Shown: piece after piece, positions 47,868 through 60,300 of the stretch
How the letters are laid out: each line of letters opens with the position of its first letter
Position numbering within the stretch: the stretch's first letter is position 1
DNA from: Microplitis mediator
Lineage: Eukaryota; Arthropoda; Insecta; Hymenoptera; Braconidae
Assembly: GCF_029852145.1 (NCBI RefSeq)
Contig: NC_079970.1
Coordinates: 9,915,662 to 9,979,661, forward strand
Length of the DNA stretch: 64,000 nt
Direction: 5' to 3'
The notes under the pieces: model-generated
Told to the model about the DNA's origin: nothing
Seen by the model: only the letters and a program-made list of their open reading frames with translations
The model's database searches: none
Translations under genes and position numbers: made by a program

Positions 47868-48876
47868 TTAGGGGAAAGGGGGGCAAAAGGGGGTAGGGTG
47901 GGCAAAACGGGGTACCCCAAAAATTTGATAAAAAAAAAAATTTTTTTTTTTCGTCTACTTAGTATAAATCCGATATATTTGCGCACTTTTAGCCCTACGC
48001 ATGGCACCTGGGGCAAAATGGACCAGCCGAAAATCCTGAAAAAATGAGTCTTTCAAAATTTTATCGTTAAATTAAAAGAAATTTGATATATATTCCCGCA
48101 TTTTTAGCCCTACCCATAACACCCAGGGCAAAATGGACCAGCCGAAAATTTTTAAAAAATGATTCTTTCATATTTTTATCGTCAAATTGAAAAAAATATA
48201 ATACACTAATCCATTTTTCGGCTGATTTGTTATAGCTGGGGCAAATTTGGCCACTAAAAATATTCGAAAATAATATTTTATTTTTTTTATTGGTAAAATA
48301 TTTTAAATAATGCAAAATAATCTGCAATCTAAAAAATCAAAAAACACGTTTTTTGGGTTCAAAATGATGACAATGTTTTTTTTTGTTAAATAGCAATTAG
48401 TAATTAAGCTAATCGAGGGGAAACGATTTATTACACTTAAAAAAATTTTTCTTGAGTATCATAAAACCAAAAATAGTTGTCAAGAGAAAGAAATACATTC
48501 TTAATAATGAAAACAATTTAAAAAAAAAAAAATATCATTTTTTGGAGGGAGGCGTCTCTGCCCCGAAAAAAATTCTTTTTTTGTCTTCGTGTCCATCAAT
48601 GATGTGAAATGTAATTTTTCTTTATGTATATTACATATAAAAGATTCAAGTAATAAAATTTTATCAATTTTCAGAAATTTTTTTTTTTTCAACTTTTTTT
48701 ATGGGTACCCCGTTTTGCCCGCCAAAAATAAAAATTTTATTTTTTAACGGCAGCTAAAAATTTTGTCTATTTACCTCGAATATCATTAAAAACAAAAAGA
48801 TTTAGCGTATTTTAGTCCTCGAAAACTTAGTATTTCCTTAGGTTCCCCTTTTGCCCCCCCCCCCCCCCCTCCCCTC
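47868..48876. mobile_element. 1-kb element bounded by inverted GGGGAAAGGGGGGCAAAAGG ends
   Basis: The left end GGGGAAAGGGGGGCAAAAGG then GGCAAAACGGGGTACCCC is mirrored at the right by GGGTACCCCGTTTTGCC (48703-48720) and GGTTCCCCTTTTGCCCCCCC with a poly-C run (48841-48869). Between them is a tandem repeat (47991-48330) and AT-rich filler. No ORF. It shares GGGGCAAAATGG with the nested element at 42406-43091. Confidence 0.55.
47991..48330 (+). repeat. 115-bp tandem repeat, about three copies
   Basis: Units start AGCCCTACGCATGG (47991), AGCCCTACCCATAA (48106) and, degenerate, near 48221. Each carries GGGGCAAAATGGACCAGCCG followed by AT-rich TTTTATCGTYAAATT. The third unit is diverged (GGGGCAAATTTGGCCAC). 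Confidence 0.65.
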
Positions 48877-49500
48877 CTCTATATGCTAAATTATTGAATT
48901 TTTTAGCATGAATTCAAAAAGTTTTTATTATGTATACTCAAGAATATTTGTATGAGTATTTACGCGGAAAATCCTTAGCAATCTCCTCACAAAAAATCTA
49001 TGAAATTGAGTCAGTTTATTTATTCATCAAAAATTACTCAAGTAAACCTCAATATTAAATATTAAAGTCATAATGTATTATCGGATATACCATAGTACAA
49101 CCCAAACAGGTACTTGTTTCTCTGTCAAATGACAGAAGAATACTCGAATAAAATCGTATTGAAATTTGGAATATAACACTTCTGAAATAAATGTCTTACC
49201 AGGGACACTACAAATCGTAGGCGCGATCTCGTGGCGAGCACCAAACTACTCCCGCTGCTGCTGCCTAGCACCGGTGACTTTCCCCTTCTCCATATCGATC
49301 TTTTCTCCCGAGAAATTTTTTCTCTTGGCTTGAGCAATTTTTGTTATTTTGGTCGGAGAATACAAAAATACTTGCGTGAAAAGAATAGTACTTGTTCCGA
49401 GAAATTTTATTCTGTTTAACCAGAAAAATGCAATATTGCTACAAAAAAATAATTTATCTTGCACCAAAAAAAAAAAAAATGGGGCAAGATACATTATTGG
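48877..49500. other. Spacer before the giant inverted repeat
   Basis: AT-rich, with a less AT-rich patch at 49200-49280 (CGTAGGCGCGATCTCGTGGC). Overlapping short open frames on both strands here resemble no family. Confidence 0.35.
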
Positions 49501-50388
49501 TTGTAAAAAATCACATAAAAACTTATATTCTCACTCATCTCCGAACAGTTAAAATATTCAAAGTACAAGAAAAAGTGATAATATTAGTATTTTTGGTGTA
49601 AATTCTTATAAAAAAAAATGAAGTTAAGCAATTATTTTTGAATGAATCTGATAAAATTAATATTTTATATGAATGGAAATTATTTATAAAATCTCATAAG
49701 TACTCCATAATATTTTATAAGTAATAGCCTTCTAACTAAGACTTACAAAAACTCATAAATCACATAGCTTTTAAATTAAAATTGAATCTTTTAAGTTTTT
49801 ACAAGTTAATTCGATTATAGATTTTCTTACCAATTCTCATAAAATTTTTATGAGAAAAAGGTCTGCATTTGTCCATGTGATTCCTGATTCAGTCTCATAA
49901 AATTTCGAAGAAATACATGTTAAATATTTCTTCATAAAATATGACAAATATTTTATGATATTCAATAAGATATTATCTCCGAGGATAACTCTTACTAAAA
50001 CTTATAAATTCTGAAAATTTCGCATAAAAAAATAATCTTATTGAGATTTTGTAAGTATTATAACATCGGAATTCGCCTGATCAATTCTTATCGAAAATAC
50101 ATTAGAATAAACTGTAACAATCTTATAGAAGTGAAAGTACTTATTCAATCTCATAATCGTTGGCGGAATTCGAGTCACAAAATCTCATAAATTAAAAAAT
50201 CTTACTCATTCTTTTAAAAATTTAGTACGGAAATCATGATAGGATAACATCAAAAGCTTTGACTCATAGATTCTCATAAAAATTCATATGAGAATTTTTT
50301 TAAATCTCATAGATATTTTCGAAGCTCATAGATTCTCATAAAAAATATTCAATATCTTATCAGAATTTATGAGAGCTTTTCCACAGGG

Positions 50389-51414
50389 TTAGCCATGGTG
50401 GTCGTCTGAAACGCAAATTTGGCAGGATCCTCCTTATGATGTGGTTTGAGAAAAATGTGGATGCAACAACTTTTGAGAAAACTGCACTTGTAATTTTATG
50501 GCGTCTGCCTGAGTGAAAACTTATTAAAACGCTGAGAAAAAGAATCAAAATTGCTTAACAGAAATCTCGAGCCACCGCTCAGTTCGGCTAGCCGGTTAGA
50601 ATTAATTTATTGGTTGTGTCGTCTGCAAGGTTACTAGAATAGGGAGGTTGGGTCAACCATTATCCCAATGTTAAATTTTGTCGCTGGTCCCTTTCTAGGG
50701 ATAAATGCTGGTCTACCAATCAGCTTTCCCGAAGCATTTGGATGAATTTTCAATACTCTACAGAGATTTGATCTGTGCTCTATAGGTAATTAAAAGTAAA
50801 AACCAAGCGCGATAGATAAGAAGCAGCAAATGGTAATATTTTTATATATTAAATTCGAAAACTAAATGCCGCTGATTTATATAAAAAGTGTAGGGAAAAT
50901 GTTTCAATAGAAAATAATTATTTTCAAATTTAATTTTGCAAAACTTTGCAATCAACTAAACTAAATTTGTAAAGAAACATGGAGCTAGAATATGATCGTT
51001 CGAAAATTTTCAGCAAAAGAACTTTTTTTTTTAATGTGGTTTTTTTAACTCAAAATAAGTTACTAACTAGAAATTTTCATGAAAACAAAATTTTATAAAA
51101 CTTCTTGGACAACGATTATTTCATAGTAAAATGAAATTAAAATTAAAAATTTCAATCAAAATTAAGTCTTTTATACAAGCGAAAATTCTACGTTGATTAA
51201 TTTTATGTGAATTTACAAAATTGAAAAACGTCAAATCTGATTAAAAAAAAAATTTATTTGCAGCATAAGCCAGTGAGTCCTGATTTTCTATAGATTTTTT
51301 TAGACGTTAATCCTCTAGCTAAAACTACTGTCTCGATCGAATTTTCGAGTCTGGAGACATCAGAGATGTCGTTTGGAAGAACGCTAGCATATGAACGTAG
51401 GGGAAAAATAAATT
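50389..51414. other. Interior left part of the giant inverted repeat
   Basis: Contains AGGTTACTAGAATAGGGAGG and TCGCTGGTCCCTTTC, which recur inverted at about 53938-53993, then AT-rich sequence. No coding frame. Confidence 0.35.
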
Positions 51415-53250
51415 TTTAACTTCCCGCTCAGAAAATTATATATATTAAAAAAAAAGGGAAGTGTTACGTTCTGGCTTTAATTATATTTAAATAAAAATTT
51501 CTTTTGATAATATATAATAAAACTTCGGTGAAGAAAAATTCCCCATCAAAGTAACTACAGTAGATAAGCGATTTCCGCGAACACCGTCGTGGCCCGTAGT
51601 CTAAACTCATGACGAGGCATGAGACCCAGACCTCGGCGACGTTCGCTAGGGTAACCTGAGATGCGACGTTGGACAATTTATAATTTTATAATTTTCTGTA
51701 CTGGATCTGCGGAGACAGAACAGGCAGTCAGCCGACGAACATCTAAGTCACCGGATCTCGGTCCGGTGACTGACTGACTCAACCTAATATTTTATTAATT
51801 AAAAGATACCTCATTTTAATAAATGTGGTGTACCATTTATTATGTAACCCTAATCAAATATTTATAAAAAATTCTTAATCACTAATAATCGACGACGGAC
51901 ACGCCTGGGGTCGATAGATACCCTAATGATGTCAAACCTGAACATTTAAATTATTAATATAAATTTATTTATATTTTTAATTATTCTGGGGTAATACCCC
52001 AGAATGTAACAGAAGTCTTTGGTTTCGGTCCGATTTTCAAAAACCGAGTTTTCAACAGATCTCGACGTTTTGAGGTCCTAGGAAACTATTCGAACTATTT
52101 TTAAGAGGATGTTCGAGTGTATGTATGTAAATATTCTATAACTTCTGAACGAATTAACCGATCGAGATCGTTGAGGTGGCTTCCGAAGCGAATTATTAAT
52201 CTGTAATAGGGTGCTTTTTTTGCGACAATTTTTTTTTTTTGATCCCATCCCGAAATTTTGTTGGAAATACCCCCCAAAAAATTCCCTGAGAGTTTGAGCC
52301 TTTTATATTAATATTAAGTACTCGTCCACAGCGTGTAAAAATTTCCCATTTAAAATACACGGGAACTTTGATTTTTTAAATATTTTTATAGCTCAGCGGC
52401 ATTTTATGGTATCATCTTGTCCAAATACGGGATTTTCTCAGAATTAAATGCTATACAAAAGTGCCGATTGTCGCGAAGTCGTAACTCATACTGGTGGGGT
52501 AGTATGGACCGCTAAACTGAATTTTTTCATAGGATTCTTATTTTTTCTCTCACTATCTCATAAACAACAAGACCTACAGAAAAAATGTTACTGACAATTT
52601 TATAGGAAATTCAATTTTCTACAATAAAAGTCTTTAGCACCGAATCACTAAGATTGATATTTGCTGAGATATTAGTCAAATAAAAAATTAATGTTCTCTA
52701 AGATTTGAAATTTTATGAAATTCAATGCTATACGTAAATTTCAATGACTAATATAAGCTCAATCAGTACATTATGTTCGGAATTATTTGAAAAATAAAAT
52801 TTATGAAAAAAGTTTTTTTCGAATAACTTCGAACTTACTTCATAGATTGATTCCAAAATCTAATTAGCTCAAAAACTCTATAAGCCACATCAAATGCAAC
52901 TACAACAATTAAAATTGAATCATTTGTTCAAGAGATATCGTTAACTAAAACATTTCAAGAAAGTGTTTTTTTTTTCGAATAAAATCAAAAACGTTCAATT
53001 GATTATTTCAAAAAAACTTTAAGCTTAAGAGACTAAAAAACTGCGTCGAATGTCACATTAGACGTCAAAATCGGTCTATTAGTTCAAAAGATATCGGCGA
53101 TAAAATATTTAAATAATATTGTCGACAAAATATATGAAAAATCACTGTTTTTTACACCTCTTAGATATTTTGTCTATTAACGCTTTGATTTGATTCAACT
53201 CATCGAACTTTCTATTTTAATCGCATTTGGCTGTCTGAACCGGCCTGGAA
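51415..53250 (+). repeat. Repeat B copy, split by a solo LTR
   Basis: AACTTCCCGCTCAGAAAATT (51419) to GGGAAG, interrupted by the LTR, then GAAGTCTTTGGTTTC, TTTTCAACAGATCTCGACGT and TTTTGAGGTCCTAGGAAACT. Downstream are modules such as GAACGAATTAACCGATCGAG, GTTGAGGTGGCTTCCGAAGC, and further diverged copies near 52850-52930 and 53030-53100. No ORF. Confidence 0.5.
51462..52011. mobile_element. Solo LTR, 550 bp, with 4-bp target duplication
   Basis: It starts TGTTACGTTCTGG and ends CCCCAGAATGTAACA, so it has TG...CA ends within the inverted TGTTAC/GTAACA. GAAG flanks both sides (51458-51461 and 52012-52015). The intact repeat B copy at 47260 reads GGGAAGTTATTG at the same point, so the empty site is known. 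A 4-5 bp duplication suits Ty3/gypsy or BEL-type LTR elements. No internal region remains. A hairpin CACCGGATCTCGGTCCGGTG is near its centre-right. Confidence 0.8.
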
Positions 53251-53563
53251 CCCGACTTCAACTAAAAAAAAATAAAAAACTACCTTTTTTTTTAAGTCTA
53301 CAGAGCCATTAATATTCTGTTCATTCAATATTTATTACAATATTTTGAATGAACTTTATAAAGCATATGAACTAATTTTTTATAATTTTTATTCAGTCCG
53401 TCATCATTTATTGTAGGAATTTTCATACAGAAGTATCCTATTATTGATTTCATTTTTCCTACAAGCAAAACTACCCGGATAAAAATTATTGTGCATGAAT
53501 GTATTATTAAACATGATACCGTATTTTCTGTACCATGCATGATCCCGTCGTTTTTTAATTTTT

Positions 53564-53754
53564 TTAAGGCTGGGCCGTACTAAACGAATTTTTGAATTTT
53601 ACTTTTCTTTTAATTTATTAATCAATTGTTATCACATAATTTTTATAGCTTCCGAAAAAATGTGAAAGACAAACTTATTCAAAAGGTTTTCATCATTCGA
53701 GTGACGTAATTATTCAAAATGTAATTAGAAAAGTAAAATACTCCCGACCCTTAA
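53564..53754 (+). mobile_element. piggyBac-like MITE, copy 3 (diverged)
   Basis: TTAA at 53564-53567 and 53751-53754. The left end GGCTGGGCCGTACTAAACGA matches copies 1 and 2; the right end has decayed (CTCCCGACCC). Shared interior words include TTATTAATCAATTGTTATC-like, TAGCTTCCGAAAA and CATCATTCGAGTGACG. Clearly older than copies 1-2. Confidence 0.65.
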
Positions 53755-55034
53755 GAATTATATGAAAGTTTTGAATACTAAAGTAACGGCATCTAACAGA
53801 TGTAACAAAATTGGAGAACTGTTTACTACTATCGGTATTGAAAATCACGGAACGATCAACCATCGCTCTGAAATGTTAAAGACACACACGATATTATGGT
53901 AGTGTTTTCATAGAAAAAAATGACATGCAATAAAAAAAGGGACCAGCGACACAAACTTGTCCCAACCTCCCTATTCTAGTAACCTTGGTCGTCTGGCGAC
54001 GAGGTGTCCAATCTACCACTACCGTCGCGCCGTTAAACCAATTCGACACAAGGACGGGTGCGCAGATTAAAAGGCGCGACATTTGATTTTTGCTGACCTG
54101 GCAGTCGAACACCAGGTCACCCCGTTACAACCTAACGAAAAAATCTGGGCGTCGGTTGGCCCTGCGGGCCAGCCCCACAACTTCCCGCTGTTTTCGAGCT
54201 CAAGGAGCTTGAACACATCACTGTGAATATATTTTCGAGCTCTCCGAGCTCGAAAATGCTATTACATGCAATCATTTTTTTATGAGCTTTTCAAGATCTA
54301 ACAAGTAACGTTTTATGCTAGAGTTTAAAAGTTAAGAATCAAAAATCATTAATGAAGAAGCGGCTTTTAAATTTTTATTTTCGATTATGTTCTCTGAAGT
54401 ACATTTATTGAGGCAGAAATCAATGTCAGTGATCAAAATCAAGATTTGAATGAGTTTTGACTTAGGTCAGAGCAATAATATATGGAATATCCGAGAAAAA
54501 CATTAAAGACTAAGTTTTTTCAAATTTTTGCTGACAATATGTTTAAAACTAAGGAACAAGTTACATGACATTATCTGATGATCGAAAGAGACTATATTGA
54601 GAAAGAGTCGGTATGATTTCAGACACATTTTAGCACATTATAATTTGATTTATCCGGAAAAAATAACATAAAATGTTATTTTTTTAACTTTTCAGTGCCG
54701 ATATCTTTTGAACTAATCAACCGATTTTGACGTTTAAGGTGGCAATCGGCGCGTTTTATTGAATTCTACAGCTGATTAAATTTTGAAATGGATCGGATGA
54801 GTCACTTCAAAGATAATCGAAAAAACCGTGTTTTACCATTTCTTTCGCCAACCATATCTCTCAAACAAATTAACCGATTGAGATGGTTGAGGTGGCATTC
54901 AACGCGGCTTATAAAGTTCCAGAGCTGATTAGATTTTGAAGTCGATCGTTCAAGTCGTTTCTGAGAAATTACTAAAAAACTAAAAAAAAACATTGTTTTT
55001 TTTCATTAATTCGCCAATATTTTCGAGTCTACTT
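53755..55034. other. Interior right part of the giant inverted repeat
   Basis: Holds the inverted partner of the 50.6-kb block, a less AT-rich patch 53980-54190 (GGTGCGCAGATTAAAAGGCGC, GGCCCTGCGGGCC) and repeat B-like modules at 54700-55000 (ATCAACCGATTTTGACGTTT, TTAACCGATTGAGATGGTTG). No gene. Confidence 0.4.
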
Positions 55035-56250
55035 GCCCTGTGGAAAAGCTCTCATCAATTCTGATCAGATATTGAATATTTTTTATAAGAATCTATGAGC
55101 TTCGAAAATATCTATGAGACTTAAAAAAATTCTCATATGAATTTTTATGAGAATCTATGAGTCAAAGCTTTTAATGTTTTCCTATCATGATTTCCATACT
55201 AAATTTTTAAAAGAATGAGTAAGATTTTTTAATTTATGAGATTTTGTGACTCGAATTCCGCCAACGATTATAATATTGAATAAGTACTTTCACTTCTATA
55301 AGATTGTTACAGTTTATTCTAATGTATTTTCAATTAGAATTGATCAGGCGAATTCCGATGTTATAATACTTACAAAATCTCAATAAGATTATTTTTTTAT
55401 ACGAAATTTTTAGAATTTATAAGTTTTAATAAAAGTTATCCTAGGAGATAATATCTTATTGAATATCATAATTCATAAAATATTTGTCATATTTTATGAG
55501 AAAATATTTAACAAGTATTTCTTCGAAATTTTATGAGACTGAATCAGGAATCACATGGACAAATGCAGACCTTTTTCCCATAAAAATTTTATGAAAATTA
55601 GTAAGAAAATCTATAATCGAATTAAATTGTAAAAACTTAAAAGATTTAATTTTAATTTAAAAGCTATGTGATTTATGAGTTTTTGTAAGTTTTAGTTAGA
55701 AGGCTATTACTTATAAAATATTATGGAGTACTTATGAGATTTTATAAATAATTTCCATTCACATAAAATAATAATTTTATCAGATTCATTCAAAAATAAT
55801 TGCTTAACTTTATTTTTTTTTATCAGAATTTACACCAAAAATACTAATATAATCACTTTTTTTGGTACTTTGAATATTTTAACTGTTCGGAGATGAGTGA
55901 AAATATAAGTTTTTATGTGATTTTTTACAAACCCAGTATTAATTATAATATCTATGTTGACCGATGCGTATACGCATTAATTTGCGTATACGCAAATTAT
56001 AATTTCCTAAGTTTAAATGAGAATTTCCTAAATAGAATTGATCTATTTTTTCTTTTGTGGTTTCAAGCTTATAAAAAAATATCCTCGGGTAAATTTTTTG
56101 CTTAAAAACTTTTAATTTTGTGACAAGCTTTAATCTGCCATTTCTTTGACACTTAGGTGTAGTTTTTAGAAACAAAGAAAATAAAAAAAAATTCCCATTT
56201 GGTCTATTTTTGACCAAGTCACAGACTTTTGAAATAGCGATGTGCGTTAG

Positions 56251-56266
56251 ATTTCTTTTTCGAAAG
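56251..56266. repeat. LINE target-site duplication, left
   Basis: ATTTCTTTTTCGAAAG, identical to 61077-61092 on the other side of the LINE. Confidence 0.8.
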
Positions 56267-56598
56267 GGACTTCCGGTAGGGGCGCTGAAGTGTGCTGATG
56301 TGTAATTTATGTCTCTGTGATTTTGATGATTTTTGAGTAATTTATCTAAAGTAAGGGATCTAAGTGTAATAGTGTACAATACAATTAAGATCTCGTGTCC
56401 CATAAATCAATAAGGGTTCACAGTAAGTCTCAGTACTTATTTAAAAAGAAAGTGAGATAAAGTCAGGAACCGTTAGAAAGGTTAGAATCAGTGAGCGCGA
56501 CACGTTAGCGGTGTGAGGCGTAGGCGTGAAGTGGGGAAAAAAAAATAAAAAGAGCGCCAAGTTCAAGTGCCACAAGCGTTGCTGTACCTGACGGCAGA

Positions 56599-57304
56599 AT
56601 GACGGGCCCACGGGGCACAGGAAGAGGTAACGAAGCGGGAAGAGGTGGTGCAAAAAGTACCCAAAGCACTTTACAAATATCTTGCGACTCGCCAGGCACA
56701 AATAGCATACTTGAAAAGCTTGAAGCAATGTGTGCAGATATCAGAGACATCAAGGACACGATGCAGGATATGAAATCATTGCGTAAGGAATTTGATACAC
56801 ATGTAACATTCTATCAAGCTGAGAATGAGTTGTTGAAAGAACGAATTGCCAAGCTCGAGAAGAAGGAAGAGAGAACGTCGTGCCATCGAGAAAAACGTGG
56901 TGGAAATGAACAAGGAAAAATTCGAAGAATTTTGTGAGAATACTCTTGGGGTGGAAATGGAAGTGGTAGGTGTCACGCCTATCAAGATGAGAGGAAAGCT
57001 TGGCCTCACAATTATTGAACTAGCTACAATTGAAGACAGGGAAAAAATCCTTAAGTGTAAATCGACGAAGCTCAAAAGAACCAAAATCTCGATTGATCGC
57101 GATCAGACCCAGAATGAGAGAGACATACAACGAAAGATAAGGGATATAGCAGGAGAAGAGGCACGTAAAGGTAAAAAAGTTCATGTCAGATACAGAAGCC
57201 TGGAAGTTGATGGTGTCAAATTAGTGTGGGAGGATGCCAAGGGCCTGGTCCCGCAACGGGAAAACACATCTCCTGTAAGAAGTCAGGAGCACTTGTCAAA
57301 TTAG
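56599..57304 (+). pseudogene. LINE ORF1 (coiled-coil nucleic-acid-binding protein), frameshifted
   Basis: The first frame gives a Gly/Arg-rich start (TGPRGTGRGNEAGRGG) and a heptad coiled coil (ILEKLEAMCADIRDIKDTMQ, LLKERIAKLEKKEE). After about 56875 the continuation is in another frame: RAIEKNVVEMNKEKFEEFCE, KMRGKLGLTIIELATIEDRE, then KKVHVRYRSLEVDGVKLVWE to the stop at 57304. A single indel near 56870-56885 explains the break. Such ORF1 proteins trimerise and chaperone LINE RNA. Confidence 0.7.
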
Positions 57305-57364
57305 CAAATAGCAAGTCAGTTCAGAGTAGCCAACACACTCTCTAATCCTCATTCAACCAAATCA

Positions 57365-60300
57365 GTGGATAGTCGTAGCCAACAGAACGTAAGTCATAGG
57401 AGCTCAATTAGTAGCAACAGCAGTGCAATATTAGGACCTAAATGTCTTTTCTGGAATCTAAGAGGAGTAAGTAATTTCTTTGCACTCGATAGTGATGATG
57501 AGCGTAATCTAATTTCAGACTGCTTGGTGGTTGGTCTCTCTGAGACATGGGCAACGTCACAGTTTAAAGTACCGGTGTTCATGAGTCATATGGAGTGCTA
57601 TCAGTCCCCGGCCACAAAAGAGCATGCAGTGGGTAGGGGCAGTGGTGGATTGGCTCTGTTAATTGACAAAAACAAATTTAAATGCCCCACCCTACTGGAG
57701 TCAAACAGCATGTGGATAGCAGTAAAAGGGAATGTGAGCGGTTAAGATTTAATTGTCGTAAACGTGTACCTGAAAGACATATTTTTCAAGCTCAGACTGG
57801 AAGTGTTGGTGGAGTCGTTAAGAGAATGGACGATTGTGGAGGGGTGTGCCCTGGTGGTTGGAGGCTACTTTAACTCTAGAACCGGTGACAGTAACCAGCT
57901 GGACGATGAGTTAGTTGGCTCAGCATATTTAACAGGAACGAGAGTTTCAATGGACCCGATGATCAACAAAAATGGAGTAGCGTTGGTAGAGGCGATGGAG
58001 GAACTGGGATTGGTAGCACTCAACGGTCGCTCCATGTCAGATGAATGTGGTGGGGTGACCTTCGTAGGTAATATGGGAACATCAGTAATTGACCAGATCT
58101 GGGCCAAAGCTGACTACTTGGAATTATTTACCGACTTTTACATACCCCACATGGGGTTATCTGATCATTGGCCAGTGGTTGCAGTAACAGAGTTGGAGGA
58201 CAACCAACAGGTCACGACGAATCAGCCCAGCAGCGCTAAGATTTCAGTTTTTTGATAGGACAGAGATGGAGTAGAGCAATACCGGAAGGAACTAGCAGAT
58301 ATTCAGCCATCGAAGTCGGATAGCGTAGAAGGAATGGCGAGTTGTATAGCATCAGCGATTAAGACAGCGTCATTGAAAGTGAACATGTTGCGAGTTATAC
58401 AAAGTGGTAGACGCGGGCGGGCCAAAAATCTATGATTCAACCGGGATTGTGTGCAATCGAAGAGAAAAGAGCATAGAGCCCAAAGAAAATGGTTCGAGTA
58501 TGGTGGTGAACAGCTTAAAAAACAGTACATTGCAGCTCGCAACGCTCATGTTGACGTGGTAAGAAAGGCGAAGAAAAAACATGCTACTGAGGCGCAAGAA
58601 GAGCTGTCAAAGGCTAGAGATATGCAGAGCTTTTGGAAAACCATAAGGAAATACAACCCAGCTTCAACAAAACCTAACCCGATAACAATAAACCAGTGGG
58701 AAGATTTTTATAACAACGCTATGCCACCGAAAGCAGATGATAACCGCTGTTTCCAGGACTGCCGGCACCCGTTGCTTAATCGCAACGTTACCCTGGAGGA
58801 GGTGAAGAACATTCTAGCTAAGGCTAAGAACAATAAAAGTCCAGGGCCGGACGGCATACCTGCTGAGTTCTACAAAGAGTTGCAAGAATGCTGTATCATT
58901 TATTTAACAGACTTATTCAACGAGATACTGACTTCTGGTAGAGTGCCCGAGGAGTGGTGTAAATCTAACATCACGATGCTGTATAAAAAGGGCGATGAAC
59001 TGGACCCATTAAACTACCGCGGAATCGCGCTTGCTAACGTCAGTGCAAAGATTTTCACTACCCTGTTAGCGCGCAGACTCTACCGTTGGGCTGAGGAGGC
59101 CGGTGTTCTTCCAGAAGGCCAGAATGGATTTAGAGCGGCAAGATCGAGTGAAGACAACATTTTTATTTTGTCGGCAAAAATTGCAGCAGCACTGGCGAGG
59201 AATGGCCGATTGTTCGTTACCTTTATCGACTTCCGCAGAGCATTCGACTCAGTCGCACATGACGTATTATGGAAGAAACTGTTTGAACTGGGAGTGAGCA
59301 GCCAACTAATCAGAGCTATCAAGAACTTATACGACAAAGCTGGGTTTTGTGTAAAAGTAAACCAGACATCATTCACCGAATTCGTTGACATCACCGAGGG
59401 AGTACTGCAAGGAGACCCTTTAAGTCCCCTTCTATTTATTTTGCTATTAGCGGATATTAATGACTTTTTTGTGGCAGAAGGGCACTACGAGGTGACCGAG
59501 AAGATGCTAATATTGCTCTTTGCGGATGACACGACTCTAATAGCTGAGGACGTGGTGAAAATGCAAAACTTGCTGAGAACGTTTGAGAAGTACTGTAAGA
59601 TCGACCGATTGAACGTAAATGTTGCTAAAACTAAAACTATGGTCTTCAAAAAATCGGGAAGACTCCCAAAACTGCGTGTTCTGAAATATCAAGGTCAACC
59701 GATAGAGGTTGTGAAACAATTCACATATCTCGAGGTCCCCTTCAGTGCATCAGGTCTGTTTAACAATGCGGTTCAACATTTTACAACGAGAGCGAGAATA
59801 GCTGCGAATACCATGTGGAGTATGCTATGTGCCAGCAGAACAGAGGTTTGGCAGCAAAGAATTATTTTGTTTAACGCTATGGTAGCAGCAACAGCACTGT
59901 ATGCATCGGCCATTTCGGGTTTGAGGCACACTGAGGACTTGGACAGAATTCAACGCCAATTCTATAAGAATTTACTCTACCTTCCCAAGAGCACAGCGGG
60001 TTATTTGCTGAGAAGGGAGACGGCCTCGGCATCCCTAGAGCAGCAAATAATGAAAAGAGCTTTACTATATTGGGCTAAAATTAAGGACCTCCCGGACACA
60101 AGGTACCCTAAGAAGAGCTTGAATCTTCTGGTTTTACTAGACAGTAGCACCAATAACTCACCACGGCATAATTGGTATTCTGGACTTGAGTCGAAACTGC
60201 TAGAAATAGGCGCTGGCGACCTTTTAACCAGCTCTTCTGGGGTGGCCATCAAAGCGACAACTACTCAAACTCTAGCTATGCTAGAGGAGAAACGTTTCAT

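Larger units (their letters stand above)
49501..55930. mobile_element. 6.4-kb structure with about 890-bp terminal inverted repeats
   Basis: Arm 49501-50388 (starting TTGTAAAAAATCACATAAAA, ending GAGCTTTTCCACAGGG) is the reverse complement of 55035-55930 over essentially its whole length with few mismatches. Each arm is studded with TCTCATAA/TTATGAGA words. The 4.65-kb interior has no transposase-like ORF. It contains a further inverted pair (AGGTTACTAGAATAGGGAGG, about 50628 and 53990), a solo LTR (51462-52011), a piggyBac-like MITE (53564-53754) and repeat B sequence. Arms of this length suit foldback-type or other long-TIR DNA elements, or an inverted segmental duplication. The class cannot be fixed. 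Confidence 0.7.

Noticed and set aside
47991..48330. Tandem repeat considered as a CRISPR-like array
   Set aside because: Units are 115 bp, degenerate, without unique spacers; the genome is clearly eukaryotic.
53894..54112. 72-codon minus-strand frame inside the giant inverted repeat
   Set aside because: Spans the boundary of repeat blocks and resembles no transposase or host protein.
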